A DNA stretch of 64,000 bases from Flaccisagitta enflata (GCA_965153355.1 OZ231128.1:48236001-48300000); one strand, 5' to 3'; positions 47,610 through 58,248 are shown, numbered from the stretch's first letter. The notes: generated from the letters alone by a model not told the origin. Numbers and translations are program-made.

Positions 47610-47682
47610 GCTCCAGTGGCCCAGGGGTAAGTGGCTTGACTGCGGATATCAAGGTCACCAGTTCAAATCCTGCTAAAGCTCA
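47610..47682 (+). repeat. tRNA-derived SINE-like segment
   Basis: AGTGGCCCAGGGGTAAGTGG resembles a Pol III A box and ACCAGTTCAAATCCTGC a B box, at tRNA-like spacing. A CTTGA/TCAAG stem stands where the anticodon arm should be, but with a 9-nt loop, and AGCT/AGCT could close the acceptor. Too worn for a functional tRNA; a SINE head is the best reading. No poly(A) or LINE-like tail was identified. Confidence 0.5.
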
Positions 47683-47749
47683 AAGATTGAGATCCTCCTG
47701 AGACAGATGGAATATTACAAAGAGTGGTTATCCAAAAATGCGATAATAT

Positions 47750-48075
47750 TCCAAGTGACGCAAATCTCAACCATGAGAAAACGTGAATATAAGGATGGAA
47801 GAATATTTGGTGAGCATGTGGCGTCTTATGGTGAGCTCTTGAATTGCCATTGTAGCATCATGGCATTGTGGTGTTGGTTGGTGGAACAAATTAATATTCA
47901 CATCGACTCTGGTGGAACAAACTAATATTCACCTCGACTCTGGCTGGATATTTGGCAAGAGCGTGGCGTCCTATGAAAAGCTCATGAGTTACCATGGTGG
48001 CATCATGGCATCGTGGCGTCAGTTGGTGGAACAAATTAATATTCACATCGACTCCGGACTTAGCAAAATCACAGC
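47750..48075 (+). repeat. About 150-bp tandem pair with AATATT/GACTC modules
   Basis: Two copies of GTGGCGTC(T/C)TATG..GAGCTC/AAGCTC..CATCATGGCAT..TGGTGGAACAAATTAATATT, CACATCGACTC. The ends are the same module as in the satellite. Confidence 0.7.
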
Positions 48076-48770
48076 TCGGAGCTCGAGCTCGGGAAATTAA
48101 GATTCACCCCCAGGATTAATATTCACTAGAAAAATTTGCATTGATTCAGCAAAGGACCAAGTTCAGCCAATGTTACCAAAAAAATTACTTTGAAAATTTG
48201 TACGTATTTTATTTTTGGTCACTGACAGGGGGCTGGTTGAAATTCTAAATTTGCATAGGAAATGAAAAAATGAAAAAACAAAGAACATAGTTCTCTTTCC
48301 AAATCGATTACAGAGAGAACTATGTTTTTCAAAATGCAAAATTTCCCTGTATTTGGCTTTCTTAGAATTTCAACCTCAGAAAATAAAAAAAAGTGTAAGC
48401 AGAAAATCACTAAAAATCATGATATTCTTGCTTGTTTTCATGTGAATAGCATGGTTGAAATTGCATTTTAAGTCAGAATATGATAAAAATGTATGCACCA
48501 AGTCTCTTTGGAGACATTTTGTCCACTAAAAGCATTCCAGCTTCATTATTGTCCTTAAAATTATGCAAAAAGTATTGTGAAACACTTCATTTCCCTTCAT
48601 AAATTTTCCGTCATAGAAACACAGCCCGGACGCATCGTTGCCTGGTCGGGCTTGTTCATAATGCATAACTAACTTGGCAAACATCCATTCTGAGTCTAAT
48701 CCAAAGCAAGGGAAAATGATCGTAACTTATGAAACCAAAATTCAACATATATTTGAGTAAGGTATATCTA
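48076..48770. other. No gene; palindrome at 48236-48366
   Basis: 48236-48366: GGTTGAAATTCTAAATTTGC..AACATAGTTCTCT and inverse AGAGAACTATGTT..AGAATTTCAACC. Similar in build to the palindrome at 30885-31045. Confidence 0.6.
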
Positions 48771-49376
48771 CCGGGTGATCAGCCGGAACTGAGTAAATCT
48801 TATTGGACGCTGAGACTGAACCACTGATATTTGACATGTGGGCAATAGTTTATCATAAAGAATATTAATGAACGTTTACTTTAAGCCAAAGATGGATATT
48901 GTTGCCCAAAAGGCTTGCAAATAATGGCTGTAGATGCTTTTTTCCATGATTGGGTATTAATGCCAAAATTGGAGAAACTTGGACAATTGACTTTTTTCTA
49001 TTCATTCAATGTCGATGGCGTTTTGAGTATATCTGTTGATTGGGTGGAGCTTAAATCTGTTTTTCTGTGCCAAATTGACAAGTTTTTAATCCAGTTTTGA
49101 AGAAAACCACAATTTTATACCTAATATGTCTCTAATCTTAGTGAAATGACTTGACATCAGACAAGGATTCTGCGCAAAACTGCACCACTTTTGCAAATCG
49201 ACTTAAACTGAAATATAACTTAGAAGGCTGTTTCTCTAACATTTTAGGGATATTTCTTTTTAGATAAGCAAACGTTCAGCAATTCTTTTCAATTTTAGAC
49301 CTTTCCCAACTAATTTTTTATTTTGTTTTAAGAGTAATAGCATCATACATTTACTCAATTCCGGCTGATCACCCGG
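48771..49376. mobile_element. 606-bp Tc1/mariner-type MITE
   Basis: TA|CCGGGTGATCAGCCGGAACT and inverse ..AATTCCGGCTGATCACCCGG|TA: 28-bp TIRs with one mismatch and a TA duplication. No transposase; the short reading frame near 48915 has no recognisable motif. Confidence 0.88.
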
Positions 49377-50206
49377 TAATCAATGTATATTCAATAAAAT
49401 CGTAACTATAAAAGTTTATTCAATCATAGAATTTTCTTTTTTTCAAAAGGTTACTGACGGACAAACCGACCATCCAAACCACCAATATTCTAATCCTTAA
49501 GAGTTGCGTGCACTTGACTAAAAAAAGGGAAAAACAGACGAGATAATGAAATAAGAAGCCATAAAATTAGAAGCCAAAACGAAAAAAAAGGAAAATTTGG
49601 CAAAGGCCAAGCACTCATGAAGGGAGACATGATGGCTTTTAGATGCAAAACGTCATAAATACATCGTAGCTTTCCTTCTTAGTTGTGGACACGCAACTGT
49701 TTAAGGCTTACATTTCCTCAAGATAGGCGACAAATTAAAAATCTGTTTTCATGATGATTGGACTAATATGCGTACTGAGGGTGTCTCTTTCAATTTTCGA
49801 CTGTATAGCACTGGTCTGAATCAAATTACAAAGCAAAAACAAAATCAAGGATGCTTTGGTTGATTGAAGGGGAAAAAATGAAAATTTTTAATGTATCAGT
49901 GCAGGATATGAACAACAGACTAAGGGGGGCCGTCTGTCCTTCCTTAATCACAAATTCTTTTCCCAATGTCAATGTTTCAAGAAATTAATTTCTATTCTCA
50001 CCTTGCACATTATCACAGTGCTCATGTCAGGCGATCTATTCACTAGCCACAGACGCTAACTGCTTTCATGAATTTGTGCCTTAAAACTGATAGTTAGGGA
50101 GGCTAAAAAAGAGTTGATGAAAAAAATCGTTCATGAATTGTATCTTTACCGTGTATTTTCTTTCGATTTTCACTATAATGAATGACAAAATGATAGTAAT
50201 TTTCTA
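49377..50206. other. No gene; family B fragments
   Basis: 49445-49530 (TTACTGACGGACAAACCGAC..AAGAGTTGCGTGCACTTGAC) and 49680-49715 (TAGTTGTGGACACGCAACTG) are family B cores or tails. Confidence 0.5.
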
Positions 50207-50480
50207 GACGTTCGCTAGCCTGACTGGGGCAACGTAGGAAGCTGAAATTTTTACTGAAGATAGAGAAGACATGTGGCCAGGGTAGACCTGGAACAAATTC
50301 CAAAAAAAGCTAATTGCCTCTATATGGTTACATTTTACAGATTTCTTCTTGGGTTTATTGTATGTAAAATAATAAAATTAATTTTTTTTTTACAGGTCTA
50401 CCCTGGCCACACGTCTTGTCTATCTTCAGTAAAAATTTCAGCTTCCTCCGTTGCCCCAGTCAGGCTAGCGAGCGTCTGAA
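50207..50480. mobile_element. Inverted-repeat element, 85-bp arms
   Basis: CAGACG/TAGACGTTCGCTAGCCTGAC, GGGGCAACGTAGGAAGCTGA, AATTTTTACTGAAGATAGAG and GTGGCCAGGGTAGACCTG, repeated inverted at 50394-50478. The spacer is about 100 bp, AT-rich. No clear flanking duplication. Confidence 0.75.
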
Positions 50481-50589
50481 AAATTGCCTATATTTGGGTT
50501 TTTTCAATTTTCTGAAATTTTTTCTTACACTAGTATTTGACATTCTATAAAAGAAAAAAAAATTTCAGGGTAACTTCATTTTGAAGCAA

Positions 50590-50800
50590 TGATAGCCTTA
50601 AGAGGCTTGGTCCGTCCGTTGATCCGTCTGTCAGTCTGTCTCTTTAACCGTTGGTCCGTCGACATAAGTCAAATAGTGGGAAAACGAGCAGTTTAGATGT
50701 GTATGGGTGTGGGTGTGGATGCGGGTTGAACGCCCCCGCCCACCCGCCCGCAACGATATTGTGATCCCGCGTCACTTGTTACTTTTGCATGTTCTCGTTT
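50590..50800 (-). repeat. Family B copy, degenerate
   Basis: TAAGAGGCTTGGTCCGTCCG and a short GTCTGTCAGTCTGTC core, then at 50730-50790 CGCCCCCGCCCACCCGCCCG, CAACGATATTGTGATCCCGC. This second end also occurs at 980-1030 and 26095-26130. Confidence 0.5.
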
Positions 50801-50902
50801 TTGTTGAGGACCCATGGATCTACAAACGGACGGACAAAATCTCTGAAAACAATCGCGAATTTGCGGTTGAGAAAAACTGAAATTCTTTTGGAATTCCAGC
50901 GT

Positions 50903-50956
50903 ACCTCGCTCAAGCGGACCCGCTTGTAACGGAATCCCGCCTATAACTGATCTTAA
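50903..50956 (+). mobile_element. Left half of a pogo/Tigger-like MITE, split by the LINE
   Basis: ACCTCGCTCAAGCGGACCCG, CTTGTAACGGAATCCCGCCT, ATAACTGATCTTAATT. The complementary right half appears at 55016-55112. Confidence 0.55.
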
Positions 50957-52067
50957 TTCAAGATTCAAGATTCAAACAGTTTATTTCCCCAAAGGCGGTG
51001 TATGGCAGCATTATAACGATGAATCAGCGGGGGAGGACCATGCCTAAGCCCTTCATGTCAAAGAATGATATATTTTTGTTAACTTTTAGTTAAGGTTATC
51101 GACGGGCTTGTTCATGTCGACCCTTGTTGATTTGGATTACAAATGGCAGATTATAGTTAAGACAAAAAAAAAAGACAACACATCACACACAGATTCACAT
51201 AAAATAAAACAAAATCAATAAATGGGAAGTGTGGCGTACAAATACGTCAGCAAAGAAAAACTATGTACAATAACCTAGAAACAGGGCACTGATAATAAAT
51301 AAACAAAAACATGACGTACGAGTACGTCGAAAAAGCAAAATTCTGTAACATAAGAAAAAGTAATAAATAGCGTCTATATAGTGATACATCTATAGTTTCC
51401 AAGATTTTGAAATGATGAATAAGGCAACATGATTTTTCATGACTTTCATTTAGATTGACACAAAGTGAAAACAGGGCCACCACCCATTTTCAAAGCAGGA
51501 TCTAGTGACCAGTATCTGGAGTGGTGGCAACTAATACCCAAATGGATACATGATACCGATGTCTAAACACTGATTCTATAAAATTTAGTAACTCAGCTCT
51601 CCAAGAGAGAATCCCCTACCCTCTGAGTGCTGATGATCTGTCTTTAAGGCAAGTAATTAGGAATCGCACGCGAAAATTGCATTGAGATTACATGAGACAA
51701 GAGACATTTGTAAATTAGTATGCATGGATGACAAATTTGGATTCTTTATAACTTGAAATTGTTAACACAGTATAAATGCGACCATGGCTGCAACAAAATA
51801 CAGCCAAGGAAGGACAGTAGGTCCCGTGAGGGACAATCAGTAAGACCATAAAGGTCGCCCATCAAGACAATGAAGTCTTGACGGAATCTGTAGGACTATA
51901 GAAATTAGAATTTGTTAAGTGAAGTGGTTTATTTTTTGTCTGGGAAAGAAAAAAAAAAGAGTTTTATAGGGAATACTAAATGATAACCTAACCTTACCTA
52001 GCCTAACCTAACCTTAACCTAACCAAACCAAACCAAACCGAGTTAGCTTGTGCTTGATGCTGTAGTA

Positions 52068-53615
52068 CTATGAGTGAGGTCTCTTGTCTTTGCACCTGGG
52101 ATTGGTACAATCACTTTTGTGAGCATATTTATCAAGTAGTGATTTTTTCAACTGTCTTTTGAAAAGAGCTTTCTGATCTATTTTTCTTAAGTCATTTATG
52201 GTATTATTCCAAAGTTTAGGGCCAATAGCACTGAAACTATTGGAGGCAGCTCTGGATTTGTAGTTGGGCACTTTTAGATCAAGGGCACTTGGAGCCTGGC
52301 CCCTAAGATTGTATTCACTAATATACTGGGTGCTGCAAAGGTTCTGTATCTTTTTTGGTGCATGCTGGTAGAAGCAATCATGCATAAGCAATAAGCACTG
52401 CTGCTCATAGAGGTCATTAAACTTCAATAGTCCAAGTTGTTTCATTCTAGGTTCTGTGTGGGCGGAGAAGTAGGACTTAGTTATCGTTCTTATTGCTCTT
52501 TTTTGAATATTTATAATTCTTTTCTTATTTTGGGCACTGCATCCACCCCAAGCAGGCAATCCATAGAGCACATGTGGTTGAATGAATGAGTGGTAAAGAA
52601 TCTTTAAGGTTGGTGGTGGGAGCAGATTTTTCACTCGGTTTATCATGCTGTTACTTCGAGCTATCTTATTTGCTACATTAGTGCAATGTTTTTCCCAGCT
52701 TAGAGTACTATCTATGGTTATTCCTAAGAATTGTGCTTCGTCATAGATACCAAGTTTTTCTCCATCAAGGTAGATCTCAGGGAGCTTTTGATTTTTTTGT
52801 AGTGATTTTTTTCTAAAGATCACAGTTTTAGTTTTCTTAGGGTTAAGTTTCAATTGGTTTGCCTTGAAGTAGTCATTTATGCCTTCAAGTTCCTGATTAA
52901 TAGTGGACAAAGCTTCAAAATTATTTCCCTGGATTAACAGGTTGGTATCATCAGCAAAAGTGACACACTTTAGGTTTGAAGCAGATGGTAGGTCATTTAT
53001 ATAAAGGAGGAAAAGAAGGGGTCCTAAGATACTGCCCTGTGGAACTCCTGTTGATAACAGTAATCTGGAGCTACTATGACCGTTGAGATCAACATATTGA
53101 AAGCGATTACTAAGGTATGACTCAAACCAATTTAGAGCTGTTCCACGGATTCCATAATGGTCGAGTTTCTCAAGTAAGATAGAGTGATTTAAGGTATCAA
53201 AGGCCTTACTGAGGTCACAAAAGACACAAATTGCGTAGTGACCCATTTCTATAGATTCCTCAATATTCTTTATGAAGTCTAGGGTTGCATGGGTAGTATT
53301 GTGACCTGTACGAAATCCATATTGTGATTCAAAAAGAATTTCATATCGGACGAGGAACTCAAAAACCTTATTATAGATAAGGCGCTCTATGATTTTAGAA
53401 AATATTGGTAATAACGATATGGGTCTATAATTTTCATAGTGATGTTTATCTCCTTTGAGTTTGTATACAGGTACAACCCTGGCTATCTTTCCATTCTCTG
53501 GGAAAATTCCAGTTTTCTGAGAGCAGTTAAGTAAGTGTGCTAAGACTGGTGCCAAAATTTCTACATCACTTAGGATGATATTTTGTTTAAATCCAGCAGA
53601 GTCTTTACTAGTTTT
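52068..53615 (-). CDS. Reverse transcriptase of the LINE (nearly intact)
   Basis: About 500 codons. The RT fingers/palm motifs are in order: NYRPISLLP, QYGFRTGHNTTHATLDF, DLSKAFDTLNHSILL, STGVPQGSILGPLLF and the catalytic FADDTNLL near residue 200, then the thumb-like LKLNPKKTKTVIFRK, FLGITIDSTLSWEKH and PHVLYGLPAWGG. It ends in a Cys-rich tail with CTNPRC and a stop at 52068. The order and the LYINDLP motif place it in the Jockey/CR1 group of non-LTR elements. A frame break at a run of five G (+ strand 53616-53620) separates it from the upstream linker, so the original polyprotein is broken unless this is a sequencing error. The product would be an RNA-dependent DNA polymerase. Confidence 0.85.
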   Translation of the reverse strand, partial: KTSKDSAGFKQNIILSDVEILAPVLAHLLNCSQKTGIFPENGKIARVVPVYKLKGDKHHYENYRPISLLPIFSKIIERLIYNKVFEFLVRYEILFESQYGFRTGHNTTHATLDFIKNIEESIEMGHYAICVFCDLSKAFDTLNHSILLEKLDHYGIRGTALNWFESYLSNRFQYVDLNGHSSSRLLLSTGVPQGSILGPLLFLLYINDLPSASNLKCVTFADDTNLLIQGNNFEALSTINQELEGINDYFKANQLKLNPKKTKTVIFRKKSLQKNQKLPEIYLDGEKLGIYDEAQFLGITIDSTLSWEKHCTNVANKIARSNSMINRVKNLLPPPTLKILYHSFIQPHVLYGLPAWGGCSAQNKKRIINIQKRAIRTITKSYFSAHTEPRMKQLGLLKFNDLYEQQCLLLMHDCFYQHAPKKIQNLCSTQYISEYNLRGQAPSALDLKVPNYKSRAASNSFSAIGPKLWNNTINDLRKIDQKALFKRQLKKSLLDKYAHKSDCTNPRCKDKRPHS

Positions 53616-54330
53616 GGGGGTAAACTTCTATTATATCATAATGGGTGACATCATTTAAGAGGAGTGAATGTGTATTTCGTGCAGTGTGTTTGTGTAGGTA
53701 ATGTGATGGGCCATGGGTAGACTTGCCTACACTTGCATTTGTCTGCGGTCCCGCTTGAGCATAATAATTATTAATATTTTCTGCATTAGTCAATGGGTCC
53801 TTAATGATGGCTCCCTGATAGTGAAACTCAGTGGTTATATCTTCTTTGTTGCTAAGTTTATTTGTAGCTTTTTTAATGATATTCCACTGTTTTTTTATGT
53901 TACCTGAGCTTTCTGCTATCTGTCTGTTTATGTATTCCTTTTCTGCTTTACGAATTTTTGATACAATGGCATTTCTAAGCTTTTTATAATCTTCTCGCCT
54001 GTGTTTCTGCTTAGCTAATCTGTCTCTTCGTCTGATGTCAGCCAGTAACTCTGAGTTCATCCAAGGTTCTCGATAATGTCTGTTTGAGTTTTTTTTGAAG
54101 GTTTTAGTAGTTAAATTTCCATTATAATGAAACCCATACTTAGTCTGAATCATGTCATAGATTACATTTGGGTCATTTTGTTCAAAAACGTCATGCCAAT
54201 TTTCTTGTCTTAGTCCATTTTTTCTGAGTTGGTGTCCTTGTTGAGTAAAAAATGACTTAGTGAAAGATTCACGTTTGGGAATCTTTTCTAGTTTGTTATT
54301 TAGGATAAAAAATACTGGAAAATGGTCAGT
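53608..54330 (-). pseudogene. LINE linker and end of the endonuclease domain
   Basis: Opens with DHFPVFFIL at the insertion junction. The SDH-like motif near the end of APE endonucleases is (S/T)DH.P, present here as TDHFP. It continues through KRESFTKSFF, NDPNVIYDMI, HYREPWMNSELL, RKAEKEYINRQIAES and KKQWNIIKKATNKL, all typical of the EN-RT linker. It ends in a stop caused by the frame break near 53616. Confidence 0.75.
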
Positions 54331-54843
54331 TTGGGTGCTTCACATAGCAAAAGTTGCTTATTTCTTTTCGTTCTCTTTACCTAATGTGGAGTGGCCAATT
54401 TTAAGACCCTTACCATTTTTCTTTTATCAAAAATCGCTTATCTTCCGTTTTTTAGAAAATTGTTTTTGAGAGCCTAATTTGTATATTGCAGTGGGATAAA
54501 AAGATACGCTGATCTTCTTTAAATTAGCTTATACAAATTTCTGCTCTTTAAAGAATTGTTAATCTGCCTTTTCACAAGCTCTTTCGTAAGTTATGCTCTG
54601 ATATTTTAATTTATTTTTACAGAAATAATGATTTTCGTAAACAAACAATTGTTCCTTTTGTAACAAGACAACACAGGATTTTGCTGAATTCTGGGAAATC
54701 TGAGAAAACTTAAGGGCCAAAATAAAAACGGAAGATCAAGGAATTTTGAGAAAAGGAAAACGGTCATCTTCATGATTTTTTTCACTCCATATTGGGTTAG
54801 CGGAACGAGAAGAAAAGCCAATTTTTTGCCATATGAAGCGGGC
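54331..54843. mobile_element. 513-bp TIR element inserted in the LINE (hAT-like?)
   Basis: AAATGGTCAGT flanks both sides (54320-54330 and 54844-54854). The ends are imperfect inverted repeats: GTGCTTCACATAGCAAAAGT at the left, CCGCTTCATATGGCAAAAAA from the right; similarity runs about 40 bp. The duplicated bases encode the TDH of the endonuclease on the minus strand, once on each side. Depending on where the TIR is drawn, the true duplication is 7-11 bp; 8 bp would fit hAT. No transposase ORF. Confidence 0.8.
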
Positions 54844-55015
54844 AAATGGTCAGTGTATCCGCTATTGCCAGCTAATTCTGTGTCTACAATACCACTTATC
54901 ATGTGCTTTCCATCTTTAGAGAATATATGGTCAATAAGCGTAGCACTCTGCTTTTTAATTCTTGTTGGTCTTACTATTCTTGGTATGAACTTATGATTAG
55001 TGATAAGGATCATTT
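54844..55015 (-). pseudogene. LINE endonuclease fragment upstream of the insertion
   Basis: About 56 codons: ITNHKFIPRIVRPTRI, KKQSATLIDHIFSKDG and ELAGNSGYTDH. R.TR......LIDHI...........SDH is the second half of an APE endonuclease. The N-terminal catalytic half is absent because of the 5' truncation at about 55015. Confidence 0.75.
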
Positions 55016-55112
55016 TTTTCTTTTTTGTTGTAATTGATATAATAAAATCCCACCTATAACAGATTAAATTTGTGAATCCGTTTAAATACGTTAGAGCGGG
55101 ATTTAACTGTAC
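55016..55112 (+). mobile_element. Right half of the MITE split by the LINE
   Basis: AAAATCCCACCTATAACAGA, TTAAATTTGTGAATCC, ACGTTAGAGCGGGATTTAAC, TGTA: the right end of the CAGTTAAATCCCGCTCTAAC family. With 50903-50956 it reconstructs two opposite ends around the LINE. Confidence 0.6.
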
Positions 55113-55496
55113 GTCCAAGATTCCCAACCGCCAGCTTCAAATTTTTGCTTTCACTTAGCTCACTGGGCAGTGGGCAAGTCAGCTGCGAAATTGGTCAGCC
55201 TCTAAATGGGTTAAAGACAAGCGAACCGGGAATAAGATAGACTGGGCTTGTTTGAACGTCTTTTGAGGACGCCGTTCTTGGCTTTGTTTCTTTTCGTTCT
55301 CCTTTTTTATGCGGACATAACATGCAGGAGGTCAACTAATGACCTGAAGATGCGTCCTCACTCAGGATTCCTGAGTCATCACCTCAGAATCATATTCCCT
55401 TTAGTGCAAGAAAATGACAAGGACGACAACAACAGCACTAAGAAAGACAACACCACCAACGATGACGACAAAGACGTCAACGACGAAAAAAAAACC
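55113..55496. other. No gene recognised
   Basis: Mixed sequence leading into the CAA array; an open frame at 55248-55500 has no recognised motif and depends on the repeat. Confidence 0.45.
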
Positions 55497-56025
<529 letters not shown>

Positions 56026-56392
56026 ATGATCATCATTTGAACATCATATTTTCTATTTGGTTCCTCTCCTTTTTCCTTTTTTTTTTTTTTTTTTTTTTGC
56101 TTTTATCCTGGCATAGGCCGTCAATCATTCTCTGGTCGGAAATGTCAGGTTCATTTGGTTTTAGCATCCATATCTTGCAAAACGCCAGTCAAAACATGAC
56201 AACCCACCTGAAAGAGGTCACAAGTTTGGAGTTGATGTTCCAATAACGACGACTGCCTTTTCTCGTAACAAGGCCGCATACACATACACATGGGCGAGGG
56301 GGTCAGGTAGTTCCAAAATAGGCTAAGCATTTGGGTCGCGTGCAATAAATTCACATGCCGGGGCCCCATTTGGTCTAGGAGGAGAAAGGGAA

Positions 56393-57055
56393 AGTGGTTT
56401 TTTAGTCGCGGACTAGCGACTCTAAAAGAGGCTTTTTCCGTCCGTCCGTCCGTCCGTCCGTCGGTAACGATCGAGTTAAAAAGTGCGAAAACGCGCATTT
56501 CCGCTACACTTTTTTTTTTTTTTATAAGAACGTCATTTTTTGAGCAAGCCTTCAATGTTCTTAAATTTTGAGCAGTTTTAAGGCTTGAACGTTCTTAAAT
56601 TGTTCATAATTCAAATGCATTTTTAACCTTCAATTAAGAATGTTCTTAATTAGTTTTAAGTTTGTCGTAAAGGAGAAAATAAAGGAAAATATCAATGAAA
56701 CAACAAACTAGCAGATTTAAATGTTTTAAGTGTTTTAAGATCAATGAAAGTAGAAAAATATACGCTATTTAAAGTGAGACATGATTTGCTCAACATAAAA
56801 GATACACAGTCTATCCATTGACAAGGTACAATTGATTAAAAAAAGCACAGAAAAAAAATGTTCTTAAATCTTTAAGATCTTAAGCCTAATGTTCTTAAAT
56901 TTTGGAAACAATGAAGCCTTCCAATGTTCTTAGCATGTTCTTAAATTTTTAACGTTTTAAAGCCTAACGTTCTTATAAACTTGGTTCTTATAAAAAAAAA
57001 TAAGTGTATCGCCCTCCCGTCCGGGACTGGTATTGGCCTTGTATCCGGTCTTGTT
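56393..57055 (-). mobile_element. Family B copy split by a MITE
   Basis: 56396-56506: TTTTTAGTCGCGGACTAGCG, ACTCTAAAAGAGGC, (GTCC)n at 56440-56462, AAGTGCGAAAACGCGCATTT. After the MITE: CCCTCCCGTCCGGGACTGGT, ATTGGCCTTGTATCCGGTCT, TGTTG (57009-57055). Removing the insertion and one TA restores the family B order. Confidence 0.75.
56507..57006. mobile_element. 500-bp TIR element (TA flanks)
   Basis: TA|CACTTTTTTTTTTTTTTTAT, AAGAAC at the left and inverse GTTCTTAT..AATAAGTG|TA at the right. The interior repeats GTTCTTAAATTTTG and TTTTAAGCCT-type motifs in both orientations. No transposase. Confidence 0.85.
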
Positions 57056-57104
57056 GTTTTTTGGCAGAACAATACGTTCGCGCGGGTGGGTTTAGGCAAA
57101 AGTT

Positions 57105-57195
57105 TACTTTAGGGTTAGGGGTTTGGTTAGGGGTGGGGTCAGAGGTTGTGTTAGATTTAGGGGTGGCGTTAGGGTTAGGGTAGGGTTAGAGGTAC
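57105..57195 (+). repeat. Degenerate TTAGGG-like repeat
   Basis: AGGGTTAGGGGTTTGGTTAG, GGTTAGGGTAGGGTTAGAGG. Short and divergent, about 260 bp before exon 2. Confidence 0.6.
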
Positions 57196-57455
57196 TATTG
57201 CAGTTATGGATTCGTGAAAAAACAATTGCACAACCACAATGAGGAGTTCTCCACTTTGGCCCTAATTGACGGTTTAAGTCTCCTGTCGAGTCGCGATGGA
57301 AAATCATTTGGCAAAACTTCAGATTATGAAGCATTTAACAAAGACACAAAGGGCAACTAAAGCTAGAGCAGGACGAAGCCGACCCGACAAACATAGTAAA
57401 TAAATGTCGGCAAAATCTATCGCTTTAAATCTATTTTTGTTTCTTTTTTTTTCAG

Positions 57456-57611
57456 AATTCCCGGTGACATCGGACGAGTGAACCACCTAAAAGCGCTTTG
57501 CGAGTGTTTGGAGCCGCCGCCAATGGACGTCGATGCTCATGTCATTGCTTCTTTGTTGAAGCTTTGGTACCGCGAGCTGGCGGAACCACTAGTGCCACCG
57601 CATTTCTACAG
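57456..57611 (+). CDS. ARHGAP39: RhoGAP-domain exon 2 of 5
   Basis: The acceptor TTTTTTTTCAG precedes the exon. Its first base A completes the AG left by the previous exon to make AGA (Arg), followed by IPGDIGRVNHLKALCE and then LLKLWYRELAEPLVPPHFY. The donor is ACAG|GTGAGA, leaving two bases (AG). Family knowledge: the LLK..YREL..PL block is the central RhoGAP motif; its Lys and Arg shape the GTPase-binding face. The perfect phase-2 match across 51 kb and the continuous domain homology support both exons belonging to one gene. The exon is 156 nt. No stop or frame break is present. Confidence 0.87.
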
Positions 57612-57980
57612 GTGAGAAAATAGACTCGCTTAAAACAAATGAACAATGTGCAATAGATCCGGTCCTTTATTCTCGATTAACTGGTCTGGCTAAAATCATT
57701 GTCATTTCATCATTGAATCATCCATATGATCCATTGTACTATAAGTTGCGGAGATGACCATTATTCCGTTCGTTGGTCCGTCTGTTGGATCAAGCAAATC
57801 TACTATCTCAGGCCTCAAATAAGAGCTCTCAGGAGGATGGGGCATTCACTCAAAAGCTTTGACCCATCAGCTTTCTAAAAACCAAACCATCTTCCTGAGG
57901 GCCTCATTGTTCCCTAATAACTGTGCAAGTACAGGTTCACAATCATGGGTCTAATGCTGTTTTCTATTTACTATGTGCAG
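57612..57980 (+). other. Intron 2
   Basis: 369-bp GT-AG intron (GTGAGA..TGCAG) between exons 2 and 3. Contains a short GGTCCGTCTGTTGG family B scrap. Nothing else recognised. Confidence 0.8.
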
Positions 57981-58086
57981 CATGTGCATCAAAGGAGCGG
58001 AGGATCCCGAGGAAGCGGTCCAGGTTGTTAAAGAATTACCAACTCTTAACAAACTGGTCCTAAGTTATCTCATCAGATTTCTACAA
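57981..58086 (+). CDS. ARHGAP39: RhoGAP-domain exon 3 of 5
   Basis: Begins after ATGTGCAG. The first base C completes AGC (Ser), then MCIKGAEDPEEAVQVV, KELPTLNKLVLSYLIRFLQ. The exon ends in phase 0 at CAA before the donor GTAAGA. LP..N...L.YLI.FL is a standard RhoGAP helix signature. It is followed at once by an intron that begins with a long (TG)n run. The exon is 106 nt. The reading frame is clean. Confidence 0.87.
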
Positions 58087-58116
58087 GTAAGATTAATAGT
58101 TATGTTGATGTCTTGC

Positions 58117-58248
<132 letters not shown>

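Larger units (their letters stand above)
50957..55015 (-). mobile_element. 5'-truncated CR1/Jockey-group non-LTR retrotransposon
   Basis: In minus-strand order: C-terminal part of an APE-type endonuclease, linker, reverse transcriptase, 3' UTR (52067 down to 50957) and a terminal heptamer repeat (GATTCAA three times on the + strand at about 50959-50980). Ending in a short tandem repeat rather than poly(A) fits CR1/L2-type LINEs. The N-terminal endonuclease and any ORF1 are missing, as expected for 5' truncation. A 513-bp TIR element interrupts it. The 3' UTR contains an AACCTAACCTTACC-type stretch (51975-52037), which should not be mistaken for a telomere. Confidence 0.8.

Noticed and set aside
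47610-47682. Functional tRNA gene
   Set aside because: The anticodon-loop equivalent has 9 nt and the T stem is weak; retained only as a SINE-like segment.
50273-50479. Short open frames in the inverted-repeat element at 50.2-50.5 kb and similar AT-rich ORFs (30584-30793, 48915-49100, 61217-61417, 63228-63422)
   Set aside because: Short, lacking domain motifs or splice signals, and lying in or beside MITE-like DNA.
51970-52040. TTAGG-type insect telomere repeat
   Set aside because: An irregular AACCTAACCTTACC stretch inside the LINE 3' UTR; too short and variable.
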